Both the position numbers and the translations under genes were made by a program. A DNA stretch of 64,000 nt from Novosphingobium sp. ST904. Lineage in GTDB: Bacteria; Pseudomonadota; Alphaproteobacteria; Sphingomonadales; Sphingomonadaceae. The DNA lies in NCBI RefSeq assembly GCF_001298105.1, contig NZ_LGJH01000166.1, positions 186,001-250,000 on the forward strand. The letters are read 5' to 3'. The notes below the pieces were generated by a model. It was given only the letters and a program-made list of their open reading frames with translations. It made no database searches and was not told the DNA's origin. Shown here piece after piece: positions 1-8,805 of this stretch (position 1 is its first letter; every line of letters begins with the position of its first letter).

Positions 1-224
1 TCGACTCGCGGGTCGCTGATCGCATTCAGGTGCTCTTCCAGCATGTCGGTCATGAAGCCGGTGACAACGTCGATCCGCTTCACGCCGCCGCGCGCCAGCA
101 TCTCGATCTGCCATTCGATCAGCGACTTGCCCGAGAAGTCGATCATGCATTTCGGCCGTTCGGCGGTAAGCGGAAGCAGCCGCGAGCCCTGGCCGGCGCT
201 GAGAAGAATGGCGTGTTCGATCAT
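1..224 (-). CDS. Sugar-phosphate nucleotidyltransferase, 3' part off the window
   Basis: Read on the minus strand from the ATG at 224, the first 74 codons start MIEHAILLSAGQGSRLLPLT and continue with RPKCMIDFSGKSLIEWQI. This is the N-terminal nucleotide-binding signature (GxGxRLxPLT...PK) of the NTP-transferase family that makes NDP-sugars or CDP-choline-type head groups. The C-terminal part lies beyond base 1, so the substrate cannot be told. It is divergent from the polysaccharide flippase at 403, which suggests the left flank is an envelope or exopolysaccharide locus. Glucose-1-phosphate, mannose-1-phosphate and phosphocholine cytidylyltransferases all fit. The family call is secure; the specificity is unknown. 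Confidence 0.8.
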   Translation of the reverse strand, partial: MIEHAILLSAGQGSRLLPLTAERPKCMIDFSGKSLIEWQIEMLARGGVKRIDVVTGFMTDMLEEHLNAISDPRV

Positions 225-402
225 AGGTTCTACGTTTCGTGCTGGGGGAGGAACCCGGCATCTAGGCATTGCAAGGCAAAAGGAAAAGGTGCGGCGCGAA
301 CGGGCCGGGACGATCCCCGTGCGGGCCTATTCGTTCAGGCTGGTGACATCCCGGGTCGCGATAGCTTGCAAGTCTCTTCCCCCTCGTTCACATGCTGGCC
401 CA

Positions 403-1782
403 ATGTCCGCCAAATTTCACCGCCGCGAGAGCAAATCTCCGCTAGGGCGGATACTCCAGAACACGGCCTGGCTGCTGGGCGGCAAGGGTTTCGGTGCCGT
501 TTGCGGCATCGCCTATCTGGCCATCCAGACACGGTCGCTCGGCCTCAAGGATTTCGGCCACTTTTCGCTGATCTTCGGGACCGCGCAGGCTCTCATCGCG
601 CTTGCCAGTTTCCAGACCTGGCGCGTGGTCGTCCGTTACGGCAGCGAGCATGTCCACCAGAAGGACTGGGGCAAGCTTGGCCGCCTCGGGATGCTTTGCG
701 GCATACTCGATGCGGTCGGCGCGATCATCGGCTGCGGGCTCGCGGCGATCCTGATCTACGGCTTCGCCCATATGCTGGACCTCAACCCGCATTTCATCGA
801 CGTGGCTTTCTGGTTCTGCGTGGGGTCGCTCTGGGCGCTGGTTTCGGCGCCCACCGGCATCGTGCGCGCGCTCAACCGGTTCGACATGGCCGTCTATGTG
901 GAGGCCGTGGTTCCCAGCGGACGACTGGCCGCTTCGCTGGTCATCTGGCTGACCGGGCCGAGTGTCGGGCGTTTCCTGTTCGCATGGGCTGCGATCGATA
1001 TCCTGGAGGCCGCGCTCTACTGGGTCATGGCGCGTCGGCTTTGCCCGGAAGCGGTGAACCTGCGGAACCTTCGCAATTGGCGCCAGTCGATTGACGAGAA
1101 TCCCGGCGTCACGCGGTTCTTCATGCAGACTTACGTGGCCTCCACGCTCGATGCGGCGATGAAGAACGGCCCGCTGCTGATCGTCGGGGCCTGGGTGGGC
1201 ACCAAGGCGGCAGGCCTTTACCGCCTCGCCTCCCAGCTTTCGCAGGCGCTCAGCAAGCTTTCCTCGCTGCTCACACGGTCGGTCTATGCCGAAGTGGCGC
1301 GTGCCCGCGTTTCCTCCGAGGCGGCGGAATTCCGCAAGCTGGCGCTCCAGACCAGCAAGATCGCCGGTCTTGCCGGCATCGTCGTCGTCACTGTGGCGGT
1401 GCTGCTGGGCAAGCAGATGCTGGAAGTGATCGGCGGCAACGATTTCGAACAGGGTGCGGCGATCCTCGTGCCGCTGACCCTTGCGGCGAGCTTCGACCTT
1501 GCCAGCGTGGCCTTCGAGCCCGTGCTTCACGCCACCGGCCGGGCGCGGCATTCGCTGATCGCACGGCTTATCGCCCTGGTGGCGATGGCGATCGGGCTGG
1601 TCATCCTGCTGCCTACCGGTTCCAGCGGCGCGGCATGGGCGGTGGCGCTGGGCGGCGCGGTTTCCTACGTCGCCATGGGGCTTATGGCGTGGCGAACGCT
1701 CCAGCAGATCGAGCGTAACGAAATCCGGATCATGCCCGATCCCGAAGGCGATCTTCCGGTCGCGGATTCCAGCGCAGGCTGA
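403..1782 (+). CDS. Wzx-like polysaccharide flippase (oligosaccharide flippase family)
   Basis: A 459-residue polytopic inner-membrane protein. An Arg/Lys-rich N-terminus leads directly into hydrophobic segments (first TM about residues 22-42), followed by regularly spaced helices to the C-terminus, as in PST/MATE-fold lipopolysaccharide flippases of about 450-500 residues. Such proteins move lipid-linked glycans across the cytoplasmic membrane. The frame stays open upstream to position 43, but the ATG at 403 gives the usual short basic tail before TM1, and the upstream extension has no membrane or family character. The nearest neighbour is a divergent nucleotidyltransferase, which fits a surface-glycan region. 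The glycan is not predictable. Confidence 0.82.
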   Translation: MSAKFHRRESKSPLGRILQNTAWLLGGKGFGAVCGIAYLAIQTRSLGLKDFGHFSLIFGTAQALIALASFQTWRVVVRYGSEHVHQKDWGKLGRLGMLCGILDAVGAIIGCGLAAILIYGFAHMLDLNPHFIDVAFWFCVGSLWALVSAPTGIVRALNRFDMAVYVEAVVPSGRLAASLVIWLTGPSVGRFLFAWAAIDILEAALYWVMARRLCPEAVNLRNLRNWRQSIDENPGVTRFFMQTYVASTLDAAMKNGPLLIVGAWVGTKAAGLYRLASQLSQALSKLSSLLTRSVYAEVARARVSSEAAEFRKLALQTSKIAGLAGIVVVTVAVLLGKQMLEVIGGNDFEQGAAILVPLTLAASFDLASVAFEPVLHATGRARHSLIARLIALVAMAIGLVILLPTGSSGAAWAVALGGAVSYVAMGLMAWRTLQQIERNEIRIMPDPEGDLPVADSSAG

Positions 1783-1806
1783 GTCTCGAGCAGGCTGAGT
1801 CTCGAC
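1775..1806. repeat. 16-nt tandem duplication spanning the flippase stop
   Basis: CAGGCTGAGTCTCGAG (1775-1790) is followed directly by CAGGCTGAGTCTCGAC (1791-1806), so 15 of 16 bases match. The flippase TGA (1780-1782) lies in the first copy. This looks like a slippage duplication that did not alter the protein. Confidence 0.75.
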
Positions 1807-1835
1807 AGGTGAGGGGGGAGAGCTATCATGCCGCC

Positions 1836-3053
1836 ATGCTCTCCCTCTCCCTGACCCAGCAGGCCGAAGGCCTTGCCGATCGCATCGTTGCGCTGCGCCG
1901 CGCCGTTCATGCCGAACCCGAGATCGGCCTTCACAATCCAAAGACCCGGGACAAGATCAGGGCGGCCTTGTCCCACCTGCCGCTGGAATGGCGCGAAGGG
2001 CCATCGACGACCGGCTTGGTCGCAACGCTCAGGGGCGGTGCGGGAGAAGGCGGCTGCGTGTTGCTGCGCGGCGATACCGATGCGCTGCCGATGCCGGAGG
2101 AAACCGGCCTGGACTTCGCGTCCACCATTCCCGGGGTGATGCATGCCTGCGGGCATGACACCCACGTCGCCATGCTGGCCGGAGCGGCCGAACTCCTCGC
2201 CGCCCGCGCGGAACGGCTGAAAGGCGAGGTCCGCTTCATGTTCCAGCCCGGAGAGGAGGGCTATCATGGTGCCCGCTTCATGCTGGAGGACGGGCTACTG
2301 GGCGGCGATGGTTTCGACCGCCCCCTGCCCGATGCCGCCTTTGCGCTGCACATCATGCCCAATGCTCCTCACGGCGTGATCGGCGGCCGCGCGGGGCCGC
2401 TCATGGCTGCGGCGGACGAACTGCGCATTGCGGTGACGGGGCGCGGCGGCCACGCCTCGATGCCGCACGATACGCTCGATCCGGTTCCGGTCGCCTGCGA
2501 GGTGGTCATGGCGATCCAGACCATGGTCGCGCGCCGTTTCAGCGTGTTCGACCCTGTCGTCGTCACCATCGCCAAGGTGGAGGCGGGCAGCGCCCATAAC
2601 GTCATACCCGACACGGCGCGGCTCACCGGCACGATGCGCACGCTTTCCGCCGCCAACCGCGCCCGCCTGAAGGAGGAACTGCCGCTGCTCGTCGCCGGGA
2701 TCGCGGGCGCGCATGGTTTCAAGGGTGAGGTGGCGATCCACGAGGGCTTTCCGGTCACGGTCTGCGATGCCCGCGCGGTGGACTTTGGCGAGCGCGTGGC
2801 CCGCGACCTTCACGGCGAGGCGGCATTCCAGCGCCTCAAGGACCCGATCATGGGCGCGGAGGACTTCGCCTACGTTCTCGAAAAGGTGCCGGGGGCGATG
2901 TTCTTCCTCGGCGTGGCGCAGGAAGGCGCGGATTGGAAGCACTGCTGCGGCATCCATTCCACGAAGATGATGGTCGACGAAAAGGCCTTGCCGCGCGGTG
3001 CCGCGTTCCTCGCCGGGCTGGCCGAGGACTGGCTTTCGCGCGGCTTCGGGTAG
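1836..3053 (+). CDS. M20 family metallo-amidohydrolase (hippurate hydrolase/N-acyl amino acid deacylase type)
   Basis: A 405-residue cytoplasmic peptidase M20D-type amidohydrolase, usually cleaving N-acyl amino acids such as hippurate or indole-acetyl conjugates. Visible motifs are HACGHDTHVAML (metal-binding His/Asp, about residue 105), FQPGEEGYHGA (catalytic Glu and metal-binding Glu, about residue 140), the dimerisation-domain segment with GRGGHASMPH (about residue 205), and a late metal-ligand region with HCCGIHS. Length is typical (about 390-430). I chose the ATG at 1836, in MLSLSLTQQAEG, over upstream in-frame starts because homologues begin just before the helix LADRIVALRR. The substrate is inferred only at family level. 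Confidence 0.88.
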   Translation: MLSLSLTQQAEGLADRIVALRRAVHAEPEIGLHNPKTRDKIRAALSHLPLEWREGPSTTGLVATLRGGAGEGGCVLLRGDTDALPMPEETGLDFASTIPGVMHACGHDTHVAMLAGAAELLAARAERLKGEVRFMFQPGEEGYHGARFMLEDGLLGGDGFDRPLPDAAFALHIMPNAPHGVIGGRAGPLMAAADELRIAVTGRGGHASMPHDTLDPVPVACEVVMAIQTMVARRFSVFDPVVVTIAKVEAGSAHNVIPDTARLTGTMRTLSAANRARLKEELPLLVAGIAGAHGFKGEVAIHEGFPVTVCDARAVDFGERVARDLHGEAAFQRLKDPIMGAEDFAYVLEKVPGAMFFLGVAQEGADWKHCCGIHSTKMMVDEKALPRGAAFLAGLAEDWLSRGFG

Positions 3054-3147
3054 GCGCGCGCGCGGCTTGGGGTAGGCGCGATTGCCGCTGCGGTCATTGC
3101 CTTGAAGTGTCCTCCTTGCTGCCATGGCCGGCAAGGAGAAGGGCTTC

Positions 3148-4089
3148 ATGACCGACCTTGCGTTTGCCGATTTCTTTGCCGCCGAGCGTGACGAAAATCC
3201 CTACTGGAATGAAAGCGCCTGGTTCTCGGTCACGCTTCCCGAGCGGCGGATTCACGGGCTGATCCAGCACTATTTCCGGCCCAACATGGGCATGCTGAAC
3301 GGCGGGCCGGTGTTGTGGGACCCCAGCGGGCGGTATCAGTGGAACTGCCTCCATTACGACTGGGCCCATCTCCAGGCGATGCCCGCCACTGCCGCCAAGT
3401 TCGACATGGAGGCGCGCAATTCGCTGTCGTGCCGGATGATCGAGCCGCTTTCGCGGTACAAACTGGACTATGACCGGGATGGCCTGTTCTTCGATCTGAC
3501 ATGGACCGCGATCGGCCCGGTCCATCAACTCAGGACCGGCGAGGCAGGACAGGCGGCAACAGCGAAGTTCCATCTGGAACAGCCTGGCCGCATGACCGGC
3601 ACCCTGCGCTGCAAGGGAGAGGAATTCGCGGTAGACTGCCTGTCCCTGAGGGATTGTTCCTACGGCGCGCGCGATTATGAATCGCTGGCCTGCGGGGGCT
3701 ATTTCTGGGGCATCGCGCAGGATCGCGCCTACCATGCCATCGTCATGGGTGAGGGCCGCGAGGCGCGTTGCATCGGCGGTTTCATCTGGAAGGACGGGGT
3801 CTTGTCCAGCCTCGTGTCCGGTCGCCGTGAAGCGCTGGAATGGGGAGAGGACGGCCCGTCCCGCATTCGTTTCGAGGCGAGCGACGCGCTCGGGCGGGAA
3901 TTGCTGGCCGTGGCGCAAATCGATCCCGGCCTGATATTTACCGGCTATACGGACCATACGGTGGTCTGGTCGCTCATGCGGTCGGATTGGGACGATGTGG
4001 AGCTTTGGGGCGACAATCAGGAGTTCTGCCCCGCCGACCGGTTCCGGCGCATCGCCCGCGGCGAAATCGCACCGGGGGCGCCGGCATGA
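3148..4089 (+). CDS. Lipocalin-like protein of unknown function (CrtC/AttH or DUF7064/7065-like)
   Basis: A 313-residue soluble protein with no signal peptide or membrane segment. It is rich in Trp, Tyr and beta-forming stretches (WNCLHYDWAHLQAMP, LFFDLTWTAIGPVHQL, GGYFWGIAQDRAYHAIVMG), with a conserved-looking SLRDCSYGARDYE segment near residue 180. This resembles the double-lipocalin AttH/CrtC-like proteins labelled DUF7064/DUF7065. Function is unknown; relatives often bind or modify hydrophobic compounds. I preferred the ATG at 3148 over the one at 3124 because AAGGAG (3133-3138) sits at the right distance from it. Its stop overlaps the start of the next gene (ATGA at 4086-4089), so the two are probably translationally coupled. 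Confidence 0.65.
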   Translation: MTDLAFADFFAAERDENPYWNESAWFSVTLPERRIHGLIQHYFRPNMGMLNGGPVLWDPSGRYQWNCLHYDWAHLQAMPATAAKFDMEARNSLSCRMIEPLSRYKLDYDRDGLFFDLTWTAIGPVHQLRTGEAGQAATAKFHLEQPGRMTGTLRCKGEEFAVDCLSLRDCSYGARDYESLACGGYFWGIAQDRAYHAIVMGEGREARCIGGFIWKDGVLSSLVSGRREALEWGEDGPSRIRFEASDALGRELLAVAQIDPGLIFTGYTDHTVVWSLMRSDWDDVELWGDNQEFCPADRFRRIARGEIAPGAPA

Positions 4090-4772
4090 GCCTGGGACAG
4101 ATCGTCGTGGTCAACGGCACTTCGGGTTCCGGCAAGTCCACGGCCTGCGAGCTTTTCCAGAAGCGGCAGCAGGACTACTGGTTGCTTTACGGCATCGATC
4201 ATTTCCTCGCGCAGACGCTTCCCGCGCGGTTCGGGCACCACGGGCCGCTCGCCGCCGAGGGGATCGAGGCGATCCCGCTGGATCCCGCGCGGCCGGAGGG
4301 GCCGCTGCGCTGGCGCTTTGCGCCGCGTGCCATGGCCGCCTTCGGCGCTTTTCACGAGTGGATGGCGGCGAGTTCCCGGCAAGGACTGAACGTCATTTTC
4401 GACCATTTGCTCATGACCGATCCACCGGTGCTTCAGGATCTCCTGCGGCGGACCGAGGGGCTTCCGGTCCTGCTCGTCACGCTCAAGCCACCGTTCGAAG
4501 TGCTGGAACGGCGGGTGGCGGAGCGGGCCATGACCAAGCGGATGCCTACGGACCTGCTGGGCGAGGATGCGGTTGCAAGGATCGTGGACCGTCTCTCCCG
4601 CCTGCGGCCATGGTTCTTCGAGGAAGTCTACCGCAACAGCGAATCCGATCTGGTGATCGATACTTCGGTCCATTCGCCGGATCAGGTTTGCGCCCTTGTC
4701 GAGGCGCGGCTTGCCGAAGGGCCGGGCACCGCATTCGACCGGTTGCGCAAGGGGCTGGCCGGGGCGGGATAG
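4086..4772 (+). CDS. Chloramphenicol phosphotransferase-like P-loop kinase
   Basis: A 228-residue P-loop protein. It opens with a strong Walker A (IVVVNGTSGSGKSTAC, residues 5-20) and then DYWLLYGIDHFLAQTLP. The pattern GIDHF, a later FDHLLM, and the paired basic segment VLERRVAERAM match the CPT family of small-molecule kinases. Family members include true chloramphenicol 3-O-phosphotransferases and many of unknown substrate, so resistance should not be inferred. It overlaps the preceding lipocalin-like gene by four bases, suggesting a joint role. Length fits a single-domain kinase (about 180-230). Confidence 0.75.
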   Translation: MSLGQIVVVNGTSGSGKSTACELFQKRQQDYWLLYGIDHFLAQTLPARFGHHGPLAAEGIEAIPLDPARPEGPLRWRFAPRAMAAFGAFHEWMAASSRQGLNVIFDHLLMTDPPVLQDLLRRTEGLPVLLVTLKPPFEVLERRVAERAMTKRMPTDLLGEDAVARIVDRLSRLRPWFFEEVYRNSESDLVIDTSVHSPDQVCALVEARLAEGPGTAFDRLRKGLAGAG

Positions 4773-4832
4773 TTTCCACCTTTTCCCTTTCCTCCCCGCG
4801 TCGTCGCCGTCATGAAGCCCGGCATGACGAAC

Positions 4833-7800
4833 ATGTGGCAATTCTGGGTCGATCGCGGCGGCACCTTTACCGACATCGTGGCGCGCGCGCCCGATGGGCG
4901 GTTCGAGCGGCTGAAACTGCTTTCCGAAGACCCCGGCCGTTACGACGATGCCGCCGTAGAGGCGATGCGGCGGCTGACCGGAACCGCCGAAGGTGAATTG
5001 CCCGAAGCCGAACTGCGCCTTGGCACTACCGTTGCCACTAATGCCCTGCTGGAAGGCAAGGGCGAGCCGGTGCTGCTGGCGATCACGCGGGGCTTCGGCG
5101 ATGCATTGAAGATCGGGACCCAGGAAAGGCCCGACATCTTCGCTCGCCATATCGTCCTGCCGCAGCCGCTGAATGCCGCGGTGCTGGAGATTGACGAGCG
5201 TGTCGGCGCCGACGGCACCGTCCACCGCCCGCTCGACCTCGATGCCGCGCGCAAGGGGCTGCAACGCCATTTCGACAAGGGTTTTCGCGCCGTCGCGGTA
5301 GTGCTGATGCACGGCTATCGTCACAGTGCGCATGAAGCGGCGCTGGCCGGGCTGGCGCGCGAGATCGGTTTCAGTCAGGTTTCGGTCAGCCACGAGGTAG
5401 CCCCGCTCATCAAGCTGATCGCGCGCGGTGATACGACGGTGGTGGACGCCAATCTCTCGCCGGTGCTGGCACGTTATGTGGCCGGGCTGGAAGCAGGTCT
5501 CGGCCCGAAGGTCACGGCGCTTTACATGCAGTCGAGCGGCGGGCTCACCACCGGAGACGCCTTTGCGGGCAAGGACGCGATCCTCTCGGGCCCGGCGGGC
5601 GGCATCGTCGGCATGGCTGCCATCGCCAGGGAGGCGGGTTTCGATCATGTCCTGGGCTTCGACATGGGCGGAACCTCCACCGACGTTTCGCACTATGCCG
5701 GTGCCTATGAGCGCGACAGCGAGACGCGCGTCGCGGGCGTGCGTGTGCGCGTGCCGATGATGCGGATTGAAACGGTGGCGGCCGGCGGAGGCTCGATCTG
5801 CCGCTTCGACGGTGCACGCTTCCTGGTCGGGCCGGAGAGTGCGGGCGCTGTGCCCGGCCCCGCCTGCTACCGGCGCGGCGGCCCGCTGGCGGTAACCGAC
5901 TGCAACCTGCTGCTCGGCAAGCTGAGGCCCGGGCATTTCCCGCATGTCTTCGGCCCCGAAGGCAACGAGCCGCTCGATCTGGCTGCGGCGCAAGCGCGCA
6001 TGGACGAAGTGCTGACATCCGTTCGCATCGCGACCGGCCGTGAAATGACGCGCGAACAGGCGGCGGAAGGCTTCCTGGAGATCGCCGTTGCCAACATGGC
6101 CAATGCGATCAAGACCGTCTCGCTGCGGCGCGGCCACGACATGACGCGTGCGGCGCTGGTGACGTTCGGCGGCGCGGGCGGTCAGCACGCCTGCAAGGTG
6201 GCCGATGCGCTGGGCGTGACCAGCGTGTTGTGTCACCCGCTCGCCTCGGTGCTGTCGGCTTACGGCATGGGCCTTGCCGACCGGCGGATGCTGCGCCAGC
6301 GGACCTTGGCGCTCCCGCTGGACGGCAATGCCATGACGTCGCTCGATGCAACCGTTGCCGCCTTGGGGGACGAAGCTCGCGCGGCGCTGGCCGCGCAGGG
6401 CATCGCCGCGGACGACATCGCGATCGAGGCTGCGCTGGCGGTGCGACCAAAGGGCAGCGACAATGCCATCGAAGTGCCGGTTGGACCGCTTGACGCCATG
6501 CGGGAGGCATTCCGGGACGGCTGGCTCCAGCGCTTCGGCTTCGGTGCGGGCGAGCAGCTTATCGGCGAGACGCTGCGGGTGGAGGCTGTCCATGCCGGCC
6601 ATTCCGGCGGCGGTGCGACGCTTGTTCTTCCCGTGAAGTCCTCGCCCGCGGCCGAGCAGGTCGATCTCTGGACGCAGGGCGCGCATCACCGCGTGCCGCT
6701 CTATCTGCGCGAGGGGCTGGCAGAAGGCTTTACGGCCGATGGCCCGCTGCTGGTGGTGGATGACGTTTCCACCACTGTCGTCGAACCCGGCTGGCGTGTG
6801 CGGGTCGATCATGTCGGCAACCTGATCCTCAACCGGGATGCCACGCAGCAGGTTCAGGCAGACAGCTCCACCGAATGCGATCCGGTGCGGCTGGAGATCA
6901 TGGGCGCGCTGTTCATGGCCATTGCCGAGGAAATGGGAGCCGCGCTCCAGCAATCGGCCAGTTCGGTGAATATCCGGGAGCGGCTGGACTTCTCCTGCGC
7001 GCTGTTCGACCGGCAGGGAAACCTTGTCGCCAATGCGCCGCACATGCCGGTCCACCTCGGCTCGATGGGGGAGAGCGTGCGCACGATCCTCCAGCGGCGC
7101 GGTAACGGGCAGGACGGGCGGGGCATGCTGCCCGGCGATGCCTACGTCCTCAATGCGCCCTATGACGGCGGCACGCATTTGCCCGATATCACCGTGGTCA
7201 TGCCGGTGTTCATCGAGGGCGAGACGGTCCCCGCCTGGTTCGTTGCCGCGCGCGGGCACCATGCCGATATTGGCGGGATCAGCCCCGGTTCGATGCCGCC
7301 GGGCTCGCGCTCGCTGGATGAGGAAGGCGTGCTGATCGATAATGTGCTGCTGGTCGATCGCGGCGCGCTTCAGGAAGCGCCGCTGCGCGATCTGCTCGGC
7401 TCCGGCCCACATCCCTCGCGCGCCATCGAGCAGAACATTGGCGATTTGCGCGCCCAGCTTGCCGCCTGCCAGCGCGGTGCTTCGGAGCTGCGCCGGGTGG
7501 CGGACGAACAGGGCCGCGAGGTGGTGGACGCCTATATGGCCCATGCGCAGGCCCATGCCGAGCAGGCCGTTCGCACGCTGATCGACCGGCTTCAGGACGG
7601 TGAGTTCCGCGTGCCGATGGACAATGGCGCCGAGATAGCGGTTTCGATCTCGATCGACCGTGAAGCGCGCGGCGCGGTCATCGATTTCGCCGGTTCCAGT
7701 GCCCAGCTTCCCGATAACTTCAATGCCCCTCTCCCGGTCGTGCGTGCCGCCGTACTCTATGTCGTTCGCACACTGATCGACGATGCCGTGCCGATGAACG

Positions 7801-8420
7801 AGGGGTGCCTGCGGCCGATCACCTTGCGCGTGCCGGAAGGCTCGATGCTATACCCCAAGGCGCCCGCCGCCGTCGTCGCGGGCAATGTGGAGACCAGCCA
7901 GGCGATCACCGACGCCCTGTTCGGCGCGCTTGGCGCGATGGCTGCATCACAGGGGACGATGAACAATTTCACCTTCGGCGATGCGACGAGGCAGTATTAC
8001 GAAACGATCGCCGGGGGCTCGGGGGCCGGGCCTGATTTCGACGGTACGCCGGTGGTCCAGACTCACATGACCAACAGCCGCCTGACCGATCCCGAGGTGC
8101 TGGAAACCAGTTATCCGGTGCTGCTGGAGGAATTCTCGATCCGTCGCGGTTCGGGCGGGAAGGGCGCGCACAAGGGCGGCGACGGCGCTACCCGGCGGGT
8201 GCGCTTCCTCGAACCGATGCAGGCCGGCATCCTTTCGCAGCGGCGCGGCACCGCGCCATTCGGATTGTTCGGAGGAATGGACGGAGAGCCGGGCCGTAAC
8301 CGGATCGAGCGAGCGGACGGTTCGGTGGCGGAACTGGGAGCCACTGCCACGGCCCGGCTGGGGGCGGGGGACGTTTTCGTGATCGAAACGCCCGGCGGTG
8401 GCGGTTTCGGGGAGCAGTAA
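4833..8420 (+). CDS. 5-oxoprolinase/hydantoinase, HyuA-HyuB fused
   Basis: An about 1195-residue fusion of both subunits of an ATP-dependent hydantoinase/5-oxoprolinase, which opens 5-oxoproline or hydantoin-type rings. The HyuA half (residues 1-660) begins WQFWVDRGGTFTDIVARAPD and has the ATPase signatures LGTTVATNALLEG and GFDMGGTSTDVS and a Gly-rich GGAGGQHACKVAD. The HyuB half begins near residue 682 (DPVRLEIMGALFMAIAEEMG) and has APHMPVHLGSMG and GDATRQYYETIAGGSGAGP. A fused form of this size is known in eukaryotic OPLAH and many proteobacteria. In-frame ATGs exist at 4812, 4824 and 4833; I took the last because the first two fall inside an inverted repeat (4808-4829) and homologues begin MWQFW. 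No strong ribosome-binding site precedes any of them. Confidence 0.9.
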   Translation: MWQFWVDRGGTFTDIVARAPDGRFERLKLLSEDPGRYDDAAVEAMRRLTGTAEGELPEAELRLGTTVATNALLEGKGEPVLLAITRGFGDALKIGTQERPDIFARHIVLPQPLNAAVLEIDERVGADGTVHRPLDLDAARKGLQRHFDKGFRAVAVVLMHGYRHSAHEAALAGLAREIGFSQVSVSHEVAPLIKLIARGDTTVVDANLSPVLARYVAGLEAGLGPKVTALYMQSSGGLTTGDAFAGKDAILSGPAGGIVGMAAIAREAGFDHVLGFDMGGTSTDVSHYAGAYERDSETRVAGVRVRVPMMRIETVAAGGGSICRFDGARFLVGPESAGAVPGPACYRRGGPLAVTDCNLLLGKLRPGHFPHVFGPEGNEPLDLAAAQARMDEVLTSVRIATGREMTREQAAEGFLEIAVANMANAIKTVSLRRGHDMTRAALVTFGGAGGQHACKVADALGVTSVLCHPLASVLSAYGMGLADRRMLRQRTLALPLDGNAMTSLDATVAALGDEARAALAAQGIAADDIAIEAALAVRPKGSDNAIEVPVGPLDAMREAFRDGWLQRFGFGAGEQLIGETLRVEAVHAGHSGGGATLVLPVKSSPAAEQVDLWTQGAHHRVPLYLREGLAEGFTADGPLLVVDDVSTTVVEPGWRVRVDHVGNLILNRDATQQVQADSSTECDPVRLEIMGALFMAIAEEMGAALQQSASSVNIRERLDFSCALFDRQGNLVANAPHMPVHLGSMGESVRTILQRRGNGQDGRGMLPGDAYVLNAPYDGGTHLPDITVVMPVFIEGETVPAWFVAARGHHADIGGISPGSMPPGSRSLDEEGVLIDNVLLVDRGALQEAPLRDLLGSGPHPSRAIEQNIGDLRAQLAACQRGASELRRVADEQGREVVDAYMAHAQAHAEQAVRTLIDRLQDGEFRVPMDNGAEIAVSISIDREARGAVIDFAGSSAQLPDNFNAPLPVVRAAVLYVVRTLIDDAVPMNEGCLRPITLRVPEGSMLYPKAPAAVVAGNVETSQAITDALFGALGAMAASQGTMNNFTFGDATRQYYETIAGGSGAGPDFDGTPVVQTHMTNSRLTDPEVLETSYPVLLEEFSIRRGSGGKGAHKGGDGATRRVRFLEPMQAGILSQRRGTAPFGLFGGMDGEPGRNRIERADGSVAELGATATARLGAGDVFVIETPGGGGFGEQ

Positions 8421-8458
8421 GCGCGTTTGCCTGACCCTCTCTCCGCCGGGCCGGCGCA

Positions 8459-8755
8459 TCAGGCTTTTATGTCTTCCCACTCGGGATGGCGCCGAAATGC
8501 CGCCACGACGTAGCTGCACAAGGGCGCGATCTTGAACTGATTCTCCCGCGCGTCCGCCACCATCGCCTCGACGAGCCGCGCCGCCACGCCGCGATTGCCG
8601 ATCTCGGAGGGGACCAGGGTGTGGTCGGCATAATGAATGCCGTCCCGGGTCTGCCATGTCAGGTGCCCGGTGATGTCGCTATCGGCGAGGTGGGCCTTGT
8701 ATTCGCCGCCGGTCGGGGTCTCGTGCTTGGTGATCGTCACGCCTACCACGGGCAT
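8459..8755 (-). CDS. Small GNAT-family N-acetyltransferase (COG2388-like)
   Basis: A 98-residue protein covering only the core acetyl-CoA fold. The signature RGVAARLVEAMVADARENQF is followed by IAPLCSYVVAAFRRHPEWED near the C-terminus. This layout (R-x-x-G-x-A-x-x-L, then the C-Y-V...F..HPE..D tail) is that of the short YjdJ/COG2388 proteins of about 90-110 residues. They are assumed to acetylate or bind small substrates, but none is known here. It is transcribed against both neighbours (oxoprolinase and aldolase) as a stand-alone gene. Confidence 0.82.
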   Translation of the reverse strand: MPVVGVTITKHETPTGGEYKAHLADSDITGHLTWQTRDGIHYADHTLVPSEIGNRGVAARLVEAMVADARENQFKIAPLCSYVVAAFRRHPEWEDIKA

Positions 8756-8805
8756 ATCTCCTGAAGAGGGGTGCTTGACGGCGCTTGCGTCCGCTTACAG
8801 GGCAT

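Noticed and set aside
4086-4772. Annotating the CPT-like gene as chloramphenicol resistance
   Set aside because: The family is broad and no specific resistance residue pattern could be verified by eye.
4017-7556. A 1179-codon antisense open frame
   Set aside because: It mirrors the HyuA-HyuB gene, which has clear family motifs. Its His/Arg-rich composition is typical of antisense frames in GC-rich DNA.
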